Of a stretch of DNA of 64,000 nucleotides, positions 15,001 through 30,000 are shown piece after piece. Numbering within the stretch: the stretch's first letter is position 1; every line of letters starts with the position of its first letter. Under the pieces are notes generated by a model. The model made no database searches. It had not been told where the DNA came from and saw only the letters and a list, made by a program, of their open reading frames with translations. Source of the stretch: Gracilaria gracilis (lineage: Eukaryota; Rhodophyta; Florideophyceae; Gracilariales; Gracilariaceae); contig JARGSG010000247.1 in NCBI GenBank assembly GCA_030374805.1, positions 1-64,000 of the forward strand, in the 5' to 3' direction. The position numbers were made by a program, and so were the translations under genes.

Positions 15001-18000
15001 GAAATCGGATATTCATAGGTACCTTGGTGTAGTAGAAAGAAGGGTTTGTGGGGCGTGTGATATATGGAGATGCGGTGGAGAATGTGTAGATTGGAGTGTG
15101 TAGAGTAGAAATAGCACGTTAGAACATGATGGTAAGGTGAGGAGCTGAACGGAGCAAGTAGGGTTCCAGAGCGGTTTGGAAGGTGTGGAGCGGTGAGAAC
15201 AGTTCAGCATGCTGAAGAGATGGGAAAGGCCTTTAGTGGCTCTGGTCGGTTGCCAGGAGAACAAAAATGTGGCACCAGGTATGATGCTTTCCGCTCACAG
15301 AGACGACAGTGGGACTAAAGACGGCTCTGGGGTTTCGGGAAGCATTTGCGTTTTGGTTTCGGTTTCGGCATGGGTTTGGGCCGTCATTGCGATGGGCGTT
15401 GAAGACGGTCCTCATTAACGACTTCGCATGAGTAGGTTATCAGTGAAGATGGCCTAGTAAACTGATGTATTGAGAGCGGCGGCACGAAATCGGATATTCA
15501 TAGGTACCTTGGTGTAGTAGAAAGAAGGGTTTGTGGGGCGTGTGATATATGGAGATGCGGTGGAGAATGTGTAGATTGGAGTGTGTAGAGTAGAAATAGC
15601 ACGTTAGAACATGATGGTAAGGTGAGGAGCTGAACGGAGCAAGTAGGGTTCCAGAGCGGTTTGGAAGGTGTGGAGCGGTGAGAACAGTTCAGCATGCTGA
15701 AGAGATGGGAAAGGCCTTTAGTGGCTCTGGTCGGTTGCCAGGAGAACAAAAATGTGGCACCAGGTATGATGCTTTCCGCTCACAGAGACGACAGTGGGAC
15801 TAAAGACGGCTCTGGGGTTTCGGGAAGCATTTGCGTTTTGGTTTCGGTTTCGGCATGGGTTTGGGCCGTCATTGCGATGGGCGTTGAAGACGGTCCTCAT
15901 TAACGACTTCGCATGAGTAGGTTATCAGTGAAGATGGCCTAGTAAACTGATGTATTGAGAGCGGCGGCACGAAATCGGATATTCATAGGTACCTTGGTGT
16001 AGTAGAAAGAAGGGTTTGTGGGGCGTGTGATATATGGAGATGCGGTGGAGAATGTGTAGATTGGAGTGTGTAGAGTAGAAATAGCACGTTAGAACATGAT
16101 GGTAAGGTGAGGAGCTGAACGGAGCAAGTAGGGTTCCAGAGCGGTTTGGAAGGTGTGGAGCGGTGAGAACAGTTCAGCATGCTGAAGAGATGGGAAAGGC
16201 CTTTAGTGGCTCTGGTCGGTTGCCAGGAGAACAAAAATGTGGCACCAGGTATGATGCTTTCCGCTCACAGAGACGACAGTGGGACTAAAGACGGCTCTGG
16301 GGTTTCGGGAAGCATTTGCGTTTTGGTTTCGGTTTCGGCATGGGTTTGGGCCGTCATTGCGATGGGCGTTGAAGACGGTCCTCATTAACGACTTCGCATG
16401 AGTAGGTTATCAGTGAAGATGGCCTAGTAAACTGATGTATTGAGAGCGGCGGCACGAAATCGGATATTCATAGGTACCTTGGTGTAGTAGAAAGAAGGGT
16501 TTGTGGGGCGTGTGATATATGGAGATGCGGTGGAGAATGTGTAGATTGGAGTGTGTAGAGTAGAAATAGCACGTTAGAACATGATGGTAAGGTGAGGAGC
16601 TGAACGGAGCAAGTAGGGTTCCAGAGCGGTTTGGAAGGTGTGGAGCGGTGAGAACAGTTCAGCATGCTGAAGAGATGGGAAAGGCCTTTAGTGGCTCTGG
16701 TCGGTTGCCAGGAGAACAAAAATGTGGCACCAGGTATGATGCTTTCCGCTCACAGAGACGACAGTGGGACTAAAGACGGCTCTGGGGTTTCGGGAAGCAT
16801 TTGCGTTTTGGTTTCGGTTTCGGCATGGGTTTGGGCCGTCATTGCGATGGGCGTTGAAGACGGTCCTCATTAACGACTTCGCATGAGTAGGTTATCAGTG
16901 AAGATGGCCTAGTAAACTGATGTATTGAGAGCGGCGGCACGAAATCGGATATTCATAGGTACCTTGGTGTAGTAGAAAGAAGGGTTTGTGGGGCGTGTGA
17001 TATATGGAGATGCGGTGGAGAATGTGTAGATTGGAGTGTGTAGAGTAGAAATAGCACGTTAGAACATGATGGTAAGGTGAGGAGCTGAACGGAGCAAGTA
17101 GGGTTCCAGAGCGGTTTGGAAGGTGTGGAGCGGTGAGAACAGTTCAGCATGCTGAAGAGATGGGAAAGGCCTTTAGTGGCTCTGGTCGGTTGCCAGGAGA
17201 ACAAAAATGTGGCACCAGGTATGATGCTTTCCGCTCACAGAGACGACAGTGGGACTAAAGACGGCTCTGGGGTTTCGGGAAGCATTTGCGTTTTGGTTTC
17301 GGTTTCGGCATGGGTTTGGGCCGTCATTGCGATGGGCGTTGAAGACGGTCCTCATTAACGACTTCGCATGAGTAGGTTATCAGTGAAGATGGCCTAGTAA
17401 ACTGATGTATTGAGAGCGGCGGCACGAAATCGGATATTCATAGGTACCTTGGTGTAGTAGAAAGAAGGGTTTGTGGGGCGTGTGATATATGGAGATGCGG
17501 TGGAGAATGTGTAGATTGGAGTGTGTAGAGTAGAAATAGCACGTTAGAACATGATGGTAAGGTGAGGAGCTGAACGGAGCAAGTAGGGTTCCAGAGCGGT
17601 TTGGAAGGTGTGGAGCGGTGAGAACAGTTCAGCATGCTGAAGAGATGGGAAAGGCCTTTAGTGGCTCTGGTCGGTTGCCAGGAGAACAAAAATGTGGCAC
17701 CAGGTATGATGCTTTCCGCTCACAGAGACGACAGTGGGACTAAAGACGGCTCTGGGGTTTCGGGAAGCATTTGCGTTTTGGTTTCGGTTTCGGCATGGGT
17801 TTGGGCCGTCATTGCGATGGGCGTTGAAGACGGTCCTCATTAACGACTTCGCATGAGTAGGTTATCAGTGAAGATGGCCTAGTAAACTGATGTATTGAGA
17901 GCGGCGGCACGAAATCGGATATTCATAGGTACCTTGGTGTAGTAGAAAGAAGGGTTTGTGGGGCGTGTGATATATGGAGATGCGGTGGAGAATGTGTAGA

Positions 18001-21000
18001 TTGGAGTGTGTAGAGTAGAAATAGCACGTTAGAACATGATGGTAAGGTGAGGAGCTGAACGGAGCAAGTAGGGTTCCAGAGCGGTTTGGAAGGTGTGGAG
18101 CGGTGAGAACAGTTCAGCATGCTGAAGAGATGGGAAAGGCCTTTAGTGGCTCTGGTCGGTTGCCAGGAGAACAAAAATGTGGCACCAGGTATGATGCTTT
18201 CCGCTCACAGAGACGACAGTGGGACTAAAGACGGCTCTGGGGTTTCGGGAAGCATTTGCGTTTTGGTTTCGGTTTCGGCATGGGTTTGGGCCGTCATTGC
18301 GATGGGCGTTGAAGACGGTCCTCATTAACGACTTCGCATGAGTAGGTTATCAGTGAAGATGGCCTAGTAAACTGATGTATTGAGAGCGGCGGCACGAAAT
18401 CGGATATTCATAGGTACCTTGGTGTAGTAGAAAGAAGGGTTTGTGGGGCGTGTGATATATGGAGATGCGGTGGAGAATGTGTAGATTGGAGTGTGTAGAG
18501 TAGAAATAGCACGTTAGAACATGATGGTAAGGTGAGGAGCTGAACGGAGCAAGTAGGGTTCCAGAGCGGTTTGGAAGGTGTGGAGCGGTGAGAACAGTTC
18601 AGCATGCTGAAGAGATGGGAAAGGCCTTTAGTGGCTCTGGTCGGTTGCCAGGAGAACAAAAATGTGGCACCAGGTATGATGCTTTCCGCTCACAGAGACG
18701 ACAGTGGGACTAAAGACGGCTCTGGGGTTTCGGGAAGCATTTGCGTTTTGGTTTCGGTTTCGGCATGGGTTTGGGCCGTCATTGCGATGGGCGTTGAAGA
18801 CGGTCCTCATTAACGACTTCGCATGAGTAGGTTATCAGTGAAGATGGCCTAGTAAACTGATGTATTGAGAGCGGCGGCACGAAATCGGATATTCATAGGT
18901 ACCTTGGTGTAGTAGAAAGAAGGGTTTGTGGGGCGTGTGATATATGGAGATGCGGTGGAGAATGTGTAGATTGGAGTGTGTAGAGTAGAAATAGCACGTT
19001 AGAACATGATGGTAAGGTGAGGAGCTGAACGGAGCAAGTAGGGTTCCAGAGCGGTTTGGAAGGTGTGGAGCGGTGAGAACAGTTCAGCATGCTGAAGAGA
19101 TGGGAAAGGCCTTTAGTGGCTCTGGTCGGTTGCCAGGAGAACAAAAATGTGGCACCAGGTATGATGCTTTCCGCTCACAGAGACGACAGTGGGACTAAAG
19201 ACGGCTCTGGGGTTTCGGGAAGCATTTGCGTTTTGGTTTCGGTTTCGGCATGGGTTTGGGCCGTCATTGCGATGGGCGTTGAAGACGGTCCTCATTAACG
19301 ACTTCGCATGAGTAGGTTATCAGTGAAGATGGCCTAGTAAACTGATGTATTGAGAGCGGCGGCACGAAATCGGATATTCATAGGTACCTTGGTGTAGTAG
19401 AAAGAAGGGTTTGTGGGGCGTGTGATATATGGAGATGCGGTGGAGAATGTGTAGATTGGAGTGTGTAGAGTAGAAATAGCACGTTAGAACATGATGGTAA
19501 GGTGAGGAGCTGAACGGAGCAAGTAGGGTTCCAGAGCGGTTTGGAAGGTGTGGAGCGGTGAGAACAGTTCAGCATGCTGAAGAGATGGGAAAGGCCTTTA
19601 GTGGCTCTGGTCGGTTGCCAGGAGAACAAAAATGTGGCACCAGGTATGATGCTTTCCGCTCACAGAGACGACAGTGGGACTAAAGACGGCTCTGGGGTTT
19701 CGGGAAGCATTTGCGTTTTGGTTTCGGTTTCGGCATGGGTTTGGGCCGTCATTGCGATGGGCGTTGAAGACGGTCCTCATTAACGACTTCGCATGAGTAG
19801 GTTATCAGTGAAGATGGCCTAGTAAACTGATGTATTGAGAGCGGCGGCACGAAATCGGATATTCATAGGTACCTTGGTGTAGTAGAAAGAAGGGTTTGTG
19901 GGGCGTGTGATATATGGAGATGCGGTGGAGAATGTGTAGATTGGAGTGTGTAGAGTAGAAATAGCACGTTAGAACATGATGGTAAGGTGAGGAGCTGAAC
20001 GGAGCAAGTAGGGTTCCAGAGCGGTTTGGAAGGTGTGGAGCGGTGAGAACAGTTCAGCATGCTGAAGAGATGGGAAAGGCCTTTAGTGGCTCTGGTCGGT
20101 TGCCAGGAGAACAAAAATGTGGCACCAGGTATGATGCTTTCCGCTCACAGAGACGACAGTGGGACTAAAGACGGCTCTGGGGTTTCGGGAAGCATTTGCG
20201 TTTTGGTTTCGGTTTCGGCATGGGTTTGGGCCGTCATTGCGATGGGCGTTGAAGACGGTCCTCATTAACGACTTCGCATGAGTAGGTTATCAGTGAAGAT
20301 GGCCTAGTAAACTGATGTATTGAGAGCGGCGGCACGAAATCGGATATTCATAGGTACCTTGGTGTAGTAGAAAGAAGGGTTTGTGGGGCGTGTGATATAT
20401 GGAGATGCGGTGGAGAATGTGTAGATTGGAGTGTGTAGAGTAGAAATAGCACGTTAGAACATGATGGTAAGGTGAGGAGCTGAACGGAGCAAGTAGGGTT
20501 CCAGAGCGGTTTGGAAGGTGTGGAGCGGTGAGAACAGTTCAGCATGCTGAAGAGATGGGAAAGGCCTTTAGTGGCTCTGGTCGGCGCCAGGAGAACAAAA
20601 ATGTGGCACCAGGTATGATGCTTTCCGCTCACAGAGACGACAGTGGGACTAAAGACGGCTCTGGGGTTTCGGGAAGCATTTGCGTTTTGGTTTCGGTTTC
20701 GGCATGGGTTTGGGCCGTCATTGCGATGGGCGTTGAAGACGGTCCTCATTAACGACTTCGCATGAGTAGGTTATCAGTGAAGATGGCCTAGTAAACTGAT
20801 GTATTGAGAGCGGCGGCACGAAATCGGATATTCATAGGTACCTTGGTGTAGTAGAAAGAAGGGTTTGTGGGGCGTGTGATATATGGAGATGCGGTGGAGA
20901 ATGTGTAGATTGGAGTGTGTAGAGTAGAAATAGCACGTTAGAACATGATGGTAAGGTGAGGAGCTGAACGGAGCAAGTAGGGTTCCAGAGCGGTTTGGAA

Positions 21001-24000
21001 GGTGTGGAGCGGTGAGAACAGTTCAGCATGCTGAAGAGATGGGAAAGGCCTTTAGTGGCTCTGGTCGGTTGCCAGGAGAACAAAAATGTGGCACCAGGTA
21101 TGATGCTTTCCGCTCACAGAGACGACAGTGGGACTAAAGACGGCTCTGGGGTTTCGGGAAGCATTTGCGTTTTGGTTTCGGTTTCGGCATGGGTTTGGGC
21201 CGTCATTGCGATGGGCGTTGAAGACGGTCCTCATTAACGACTTCGCATGAGTAGGTTATCAGTGAAGATGGCCTAGTAAACTGATGTATTGAGAGCGGCG
21301 GCACGAAATCGGATATTCATAGGTACCTTGGTGTAGTAGAAAGAAGGGTTTGTGGGGCGTGTGATATATGGAGATGCGGTGGAGAATGTGTAGATTGGAG
21401 TGTGTAGAGTAGAAATAGCACGTTAGAACATGATGGTAAGGTGAGGAGCTGAACGGAGCAAGTAGGGTTCCAGAGCGGTTTGGAAGGTGTGGAGCGGTGA
21501 GAACAGTTCAGCATGCTGAAGAGATGGGAAAGGCCTTTAGTGGCTCTGGTCGGTTGCCAGGAGAACAAAAATGTGGCACCAGGTATGATGCTTTCCGCTC
21601 ACAGAGACGACAGTGGGACTAAAGACGGCTCTGGGGTTTCGGGAAGCATTTGCGTTTTGGTTTCGGTTTCGGCATGGGTTTGGGCCGTCATTGCGATGGG
21701 CGTTGAAGACGGTCCTCATTAACGACTTCGCATGAGTAGGTTATCAGTGAAGATGGCCTAGTAAACTGATGTATTGAGAGCGGCGGCACGAAATCGGATA
21801 TTCATAGGTACCTTGGTGTAGTAGAAAGAAGGGTTTGTGGGGCGTGTGATATATGGAGATGCGGTGGAGAATGTGTAGATTGGAGTGTGTAGAGTAGAAA
21901 TAGCACGTTAGAACATGATGGTAAGGTGAGGAGCTGAACGGAGCAAGTAGGGTTCCAGAGCGGTTTGGAAGGTGTGGAGCGGTGAGAACAGTTCAGCATG
22001 CTGAAGAGATGGGAAAGGCCTTTAGTGGCTCTGGTCGGCGGCCAGGAGAACAAAAATGTGGCACCAGGTATGATGCTTTCCGCTCACAGAGACGACAGTG
22101 GGACTAAAGACGGCTCTGGGGTTTCGGGAAGCATTTGCGTTTTGGTTTCGGTTTCGGCATGGGTTTGGGCCGTCATTGCGATGGGCGTTGAAGACGGTCC
22201 TCATTAACGACTTCGCATGAGTAGGTTATCAGTGAAGATGGCCTAGTAAACTGATGTATTGAGAGCGGCGGCACGAAATCGGATATTCATAGGTACCTTG
22301 GTGTAGTAGAAAGAAGGGTTTGTGGGGCGTGTGATATATGGAGATGCGGTGGAGAATGTGTAGATTGGAGTGTGTAGAGTAGAAATAGCACGTTAGAACA
22401 TGATGGTAAGGTGAGGAGCTGAACGGAGCAAGTAGGGTTCCAGAGCGGTTTGGAAGGTGTGGAGCGGTGAGAACAGTTCAGCATGCTGAAGAGATGGGAA
22501 AGGCCTTTAGTGGCTCTGGTCGGTTGCCAGGAGAACAAAAATGTGGCACCAGGTATGATGCTTTCCGCTCACAGAGACGACAGTGGGACTAAAGACGGCT
22601 CTGGGGTTTCGGGAAGCATTTGCGTTTTGGTTTCGGTTTCGGCATGGGTTTGGGCCGTCATTGCGATGGGCGTTGAAGACGGTCCTCATTAACGACTTCG
22701 CATGAGTAGGTTATCAGTGAAGATGGCCTAGTAAACTGATGTATTGAGAGCGGCGGCACGAAATCGGATATTCATAGGTACCTTGGTGTAGTAGAAAGAA
22801 GGGTTTGTGGGGCGTGTGATATATGGAGATGCGGTGGAGAATGTGTAGATTGGAGTGTGTAGAGTAGAAATAGCACGTTAGAACATGATGGTAAGGTGAG
22901 GAGCTGAACGGAGCAAGTAGGGTTCCAGAGCGGTTTGGAAGGTGTGGAGCGGTGAGAACAGTTCAGCATGCTGAAGAGATGGGAAAGGCCTTTAGTGGCT
23001 CTGGTCGGTTGCCAGGAGAACAAAAATGTGGCACCAGGTATGATGCTTTCCGCTCACAGAGACGACAGTGGGACTAAAGACGGCTCTGGGGTTTCGGGAA
23101 GCATTTGCGTTTTGGTTTCGGTTTCGGCATGGGTTTGGGCCGTCATTGCGATGGGCGTTGAAGACGGTCCTCATTAACGACTTCGCATGAGTAGGTTATC
23201 AGTGAAGATGGCCTAGTAAACTGATGTATTGAGAGCGGCGGCACGAAATCGGATATTCATAGGTACCTTGGTGTAGTAGAAAGAAGGGTTTGTGGGGCGT
23301 GTGATATATGGAGATGCGGTGGAGAATGTGTAGATTGGAGTGTGTAGAGTAGAAATAGCACGTTAGAACATGATGGTAAGGTGAGGAGCTGAACGGAGCA
23401 AGTAGGGTTCCAGAGCGGTTTGGAAGGTGTGGAGCGGTGAGAACAGTTCAGCATGCTGAAGAGATGGGAAAGGCCTTTAGTGGCTCTGGTCGGTTGCCAG
23501 GAGAACAAAAATGTGGCACCAGGTATGATGCTTTCCGCTCACAGAGACGACAGTGGGACTAAAGACGGCTCTGGGGTTTCGGGAAGCATTTGCGTTTTGG
23601 TTTCGGTTTCGGCATGGGTTTGGGCCGTCATTGCGATGGGCGTTGAAGACGGTCCTCATTAACGACTTCGCATGAGTAGGTTATCAGTGAAGATGGCCTA
23701 GTAAACTGATGTATTGAGAGCGGCGGCACGAAATCGGATATTCATAGGTACCTTGGTGTAGTAGAAAGAAGGGTTTGTGGGGCGTGTGATATATGGAGAT
23801 GCGGTGGAGAATGTGTAGATTGGAGTGTGTAGAGTAGAAATAGCACGTTAGAACATGATGGTAAGGTGAGGAGCTGAACGGAGCAAGTAGGGTTCCAGAG
23901 CGGTTTGGAAGGTGTGGAGCGGTGAGAACAGTTCAGCATGCTGAAGAGATGGGAAAGGCCTTTAGTGGCTCTGGTCGGTTGCCAGGAGAACAAAAATGTG

Positions 24001-27000
24001 GCACCAGGTATGATGCTTTCCGCTCACAGAGACGACAGTGGGACTAAAGACGGCTCTGGGGTTTCGGGAAGCATTTGCGTTTTGGTTTCGGTTTCGGCAT
24101 GGGTTTGGGCCGTCATTGCGATGGGCGTTGAAGACGGTCCTCATTAACGACTTCGCATGAGTAGGTTATCAGTGAAGATGGCCTAGTAAACTGATGTATT
24201 GAGAGCGGCGGCACGAAATCGGATATTCATAGGTACCTTGGTGTAGTAGAAAGAAGGGTTTGTGGGGCGTGTGATATATGGAGATGCGGTGGAGAATGTG
24301 TAGATTGGAGTGTGTAGAGTAGAAATAGCACGTTAGAACATGATGGTAAGGTGAGGAGCTGAACGGAGCAAGTAGGGTTCCAGAGCGGTTTGGAAGGTGT
24401 GGAGCGGTGAGAACAGTTCAGCATGCTGAAGAGATGGGAAAGGCCTTTAGTGGCTCTGGTCGGTTGCCAGGAGAACAAAAATGTGGCACCAGGTATGATG
24501 CTTTCCGCTCACAGAGACGACAGTGGGACTAAAGACGGCTCTGGGGTTTCGGGAAGCATTTGCGTTTTGGTTTCGGTTTCGGCATGGGTTTGGGCCGTCA
24601 TTGCGATGGGCGTTGAAGACGGTCCTCATTAACGACTTCGCATGAGTAGGTTATCAGTGAAGATGGCCTAGTAAACTGATGTATTGAGAGCGGCGGCACG
24701 AAATCGGATATTCATAGGTACCTTGGTGTAGTAGAAAGAAGGGTTTGTGGGGCGTGTGATATATGGAGATGCGGTGGAGAATGTGTAGATTGGAGTGTGT
24801 AGAGTAGAAATAGCACGTTAGAACATGATGGTAAGGTGAGGAGCTGAACGGAGCAAGTAGGGTTCCAGAGCGGTTTGGAAGGTGTGGAGCGGTGAGAACA
24901 GTTCAGCATGCTGAAGAGATGGGAAAGGCCTTTAGTGGCTCTGGTCGGCGGCCAGGAGAACAAAAATGTGGCACCAGGTATGATGCTTTCCGCTCACAGA
25001 GACGACAGTGGGACTAAAGACGGCTCTGGGGTTTCGGGAAGCATTTGCGTTTTGGTTTCGGTTTCGGCATGGGTTTGGGCCGTCATTGCGATGGGCGTTG
25101 AAGACGGTCCTCATTAACGACTTCGCATGAGTAGGTTATCAGTGAAGATGGCCTAGTAAACTGATGTATTGAGAGCGGCGGCACGAAATCGGATATTCAT
25201 AGGTACCTTGGTGTAGTAGAAAGAAGGGTTTGTGGGGCGTGTGATATATGGAGATGCGGTGGAGAATGTGTAGATTGGAGTGTGTAGAGTAGAAATAGCA
25301 CGTTAGAACATGATGGTAAGGTGAGGAGCTGAACGGAGCAAGTAGGGTTCCAGAGCGGTTTGGAAGGTGTGGAGCGGTGAGAACAGTTCAGCATGCTGAA
25401 GAGATGGGAAAGGCCTTTAGTGGCTCTGGTCGGTTGCCAGGAGAACAAAAATGTGGCACCAGGTATGATGCTTTCCGCTCACAGAGACGACAGTGGGACT
25501 AAAGACGGCTCTGGGGTTTCGGGAAGCATTTGCGTTTTGGTTTCGGTTTCGGCATGGGTTTGGGCCGTCATTGCGATGGGCGTTGAAGACGGTCCTCATT
25601 AACGACTTCGCATGAGTAGGTTATCAGTGAAGATGGCCTAGTAAACTGATGTATTGAGAGCGGCGGCACGAAATCGGATATTCATAGGTACCTTGGTGTA
25701 GTAGAAAGAAGGGTTTGTGGGGCGTGTGATATATGGAGATGCGGTGGAGAATGTGTAGATTGGAGTGTGTAGAGTAGAAATAGCACGTTAGAACATGATG
25801 GTAAGGTGAGGAGCTGAACGGAGCAAGTAGGGTTCCAGAGCGGTTTGGAAGGTGTGGAGCGGTGAGAACAGTTCAGCATGCTGAAGAGATGGGAAAGGCC
25901 TTTAGTGGCTCTGGTCGGTTGCCAGGAGAACAAAAATGTGGCACCAGGTATGATGCTTTCCGCTCACAGAGACGACAGTGGGACTAAAGACGGCTCTGGG
26001 GTTTCGGGAAGCATTTGCGTTTTGGTTTCGGTTTCGGCATGGGTTTGGGCCGTCATTGCGATGGGCGTTGAAGACGGTCCTCATTAACGACTTCGCATGA
26101 GTAGGTTATCAGTGAAGATGGCCTAGTAAACTGATGTATTGAGAGCGGCGGCACGAAATCGGATATTCATAGGTACCTTGGTGTAGTAGAAAGAAGGGTT
26201 TGTGGGGCGTGTGATATATGGAGATGCGGTGGAGAATGTGTAGATTGGAGTGTGTAGAGTAGAAATAGCACGTTAGAACATGATGGTAAGGTGAGGAGCT
26301 GAACGGAGCAAGTAGGGTTCCAGAGCGGTTTGGAAGGTGTGGAGCGGTGAGAACAGTTCAGCATGCTGAAGAGATGGGAAAGGCCTTTAGTGGCTCTGGT
26401 CGGTTGCCAGGAGAACAAAAATGTGGCACCAGGTATGATGCTTTCCGCTCACAGAGACGACAGTGGGACTAAAGACGGCTCTGGGGTTTCGGGAAGCATT
26501 TGCGTTTTGGTTTCGGTTTCGGCATGGGTTTGGGCCGTCATTGCGATGGGCGTTGAAGACGGTCCTCATTAACGACTTCGCATGAGTAGGTTATCAGTGA
26601 AGATGGCCTAGTAAACTGATGTATTGAGAGCGGCGGCACGAAATCGGATATTCATAGGTACCTTGGTGTAGTAGAAAGAAGGGTTTGTGGGGCGTGTGAT
26701 ATATGGAGATGCGGTGGAGAATGTGTAGATTGGAGTGTGTAGAGTAGAAATAGCACGTTAGAACATGATGGTAAGGTGAGGAGCTGAACGGAGCAAGTAG
26801 GGTTCCAGAGCGGTTTGGAAGGTGTGGAGCGGTGAGAACAGTTCAGCATGCTGAAGAGATGGGAAAGGCCTTTAGTGGCTCTGGTCGGCGGCCAGGAGAA
26901 CAAAAATGTGGCACCAGGTATGATGCTTTCCGCTCACAGAGACGACAGTGGGACTAAAGACGGCTCTGGGGTTTCGGGAAGCATTTGCGTTTTGGTTTCG

Positions 27001-30000
27001 GTTTCGGCATGGGTTTGGGCCGTCATTGCGATGGGCGTTGAAGACGGTCCTCATTAACGACTTCGCATGAGTAGGTTATCAGTGAAGATGGCCTAGTAAA
27101 CTGATGTATTGAGAGCGGCGGCACGAAATCGGATATTCATAGGTACCTTGGTGTAGTAGAAAGAAGGGTTTGTGGGGCGTGTGATATATGGAGATGCGGT
27201 GGAGAATGTGTAGATTGGAGTGTGTAGAGTAGAAATAGCACGTTAGAACATGATGGTAAGGTGAGGAGCTGAACGGAGCAAGTAGGGTTCCAGAGCGGTT
27301 TGGAAGGTGTGGAGCGGTGAGAACAGTTCAGCATGCTGAAGAGATGGGAAAGGCCTTTAGTGGCTCTGGTCGGTTGCCAGGAGAACAAAAATGTGGCACC
27401 AGGTATGATGCTTTCCGCTCACAGAGACGACAGTGGGACTAAAGACGGCTCTGGGGTTTCGGGAAGCATTTGCGTTTTGGTTTCGGTTTCGGCATGGGTT
27501 TGGGCCGTCATTGCGATGGGCGTTGAAGACGGTCCTCATTAACGACTTCGCATGAGTAGGTTATCAGTGAAGATGGCCTAGTAAACTGATGTATTGAGAG
27601 CGGCGGCACGAAATCGGATATTCATAGGTACCTTGGTGTAGTAGAAAGAAGGGTTTGTGGGGCGTGTGATATATGGAGATGCGGTGGAGAATGTGTAGAT
27701 TGGAGTGTGTAGAGTAGAAATAGCACGTTAGAACATGATGGTAAGGTGAGGAGCTGAACGGAGCAAGTAGGGTTCCAGAGCGGTTTGGAAGGTGTGGAGC
27801 GGTGAGAACAGTTCAGCATGCTGAAGAGATGGGAAAGGCCTTTAGTGGCTCTGGTCGGTTGCCAGGAGAACAAAAATGTGGCACCAGGTATGATGCTTTC
27901 CGCTCACAGAGACGACAGTGGGACTAAAGACGGCTCTGGGGTTTCGGGAAGCATTTGCGTTTTGGTTTCGGTTTCGGCATGGGTTTGGGCCGTCATTGCG
28001 ATGGGCGTTGAAGACGGTCCTCATTAACGACTTCGCATGAGTAGGTTATCAGTGAAGATGGCCTAGTAAACTGATGTATTGAGAGCGGCGGCACGAAATC
28101 GGATATTCATAGGTACCTTGGTGTAGTAGAAAGAAGGGTTTGTGGGGCGTGTGATATATGGAGATGCGGTGGAGAATGTGTAGATTGGAGTGTGTAGAGT
28201 AGAAATAGCACGTTAGAACATGATGGTAAGGTGAGGAGCTGAACGGAGCAAGTAGGGTTCCAGAGCGGTTTGGAAGGTGTGGAGCGGTGAGAACAGTTCA
28301 GCATGCTGAAGAGATGGGAAAGGCCTTTAGTGGCTCTGGTCGGTTGCCAGGAGAACAAAAATGTGGCACCAGGTATGATGCTTTCCGCTCACAGAGACGA
28401 CAGTGGGACTAAAGACGGCTCTGGGGTTTCGGGAAGCATTTGCGTTTTGGTTTCGGTTTCGGCATGGGTTTGGGCCGTCATTGCGATGGGCGTTGAAGAC
28501 GGTCCTCATTAACGACTTCGCATGAGTAGGTTATCAGTGAAGATGGCCTAGTAAACTGATGTATTGAGAGCGGCGGCACGAAATCGGATATTCATAGGTA
28601 CCTTGGTGTAGTAGAAAGAAGGGTTTGTGGGGCGTGTGATATATGGAGATGCGGTGGAGAATGTGTAGATTGGAGTGTGTAGAGTAGAAATAGCACGTTA
28701 GAACATGATGGTAAGGTGAGGAGCTGAACGGAGCAAGTAGGGTTCCAGAGCGGTTTGGAAGGTGTGGAGCGGTGAGAACAGTTCAGCATGCTGAAGAGAT
28801 GGGAAAGGCCTTTAGTGGCTCTGGTCGGTTGCCAGGAGAACAAAAATGTGGCACCAGGTATGATGCTTTCCGCTCACAGAGACGACAGTGGGACTAAAGA
28901 CGGCTCTGGGGTTTCGGGAAGCATTTGCGTTTTGGTTTCGGTTTCGGCATGGGTTTGGGCCGTCATTGCGATGGGCGTTGAAGACGGTCCTCATTAACGA
29001 CTTCGCATGAGTAGGTTATCAGTGAAGATGGCCTAGTAAACTGATGTATTGAGAGCGGCGGCACGAAATCGGATATTCATAGGTACCTTGGTGTAGTAGA
29101 AAGAAGGGTTTGTGGGGCGTGTGATATATGGAGATGCGGTGGAGAATGTGTAGATTGGAGTGTGTAGAGTAGAAATAGCACGTTAGAACATGATGGTAAG
29201 GTGAGGAGCTGAACGGAGCAAGTAGGGTTCCAGAGCGGTTTGGAAGGTGTGGAGCGGTGAGAACAGTTCAGCATGCTGAAGAGATGGGAAAGGCCTTTAG
29301 TGGCTCTGGTCGGTTGCCAGGAGAACAAAAATGTGGCACCAGGTATGATGCTTTCCGCTCACAGAGACGACAGTGGGACTAAAGACGGCTCTGGGGTTTC
29401 GGGAAGCATTTGCGTTTTGGTTTCGGTTTCGGCATGGGTTTGGGCCGTCATTGCGATGGGCGTTGAAGACGGTCCTCATTAACGACTTCGCATGAGTAGG
29501 TTATCAGTGAAGATGGCCTAGTAAACTGATGTATTGAGAGCGGCGGCACGAAATCGGATATTCATAGGTACCTTGGTGTAGTAGAAAGAAGGGTTTGTGG
29601 GGCGTGTGATATATGGAGATGCGGTGGAGAATGTGTAGATTGGAGTGTGTAGAGTAGAAATAGCACGTTAGAACATGATGGTAAGGTGAGGAGCTGAACG
29701 GAGCAAGTAGGGTTCCAGAGCGGTTTGGAAGGTGTGGAGCGGTGAGAACAGTTCAGCATGCTGAAGAGATGGGAAAGGCCTTTAGTGGCTCTGGTCGGTT
29801 GCCAGGAGAACAAAAATGTGGCACCAGGTATGATGCTTTCCGCTCACAGAGACGACAGTGGGACTAAAGACGGCTCTGGGGTTTCGGGAAGCATTTGCGT
29901 TTTGGTTTCGGTTTCGGCATGGGTTTGGGCCGTCATTGCGATGGGCGTTGAAGACGGTCCTCATTAACGACTTCGCATGAGTAGGTTATCAGTGAAGATG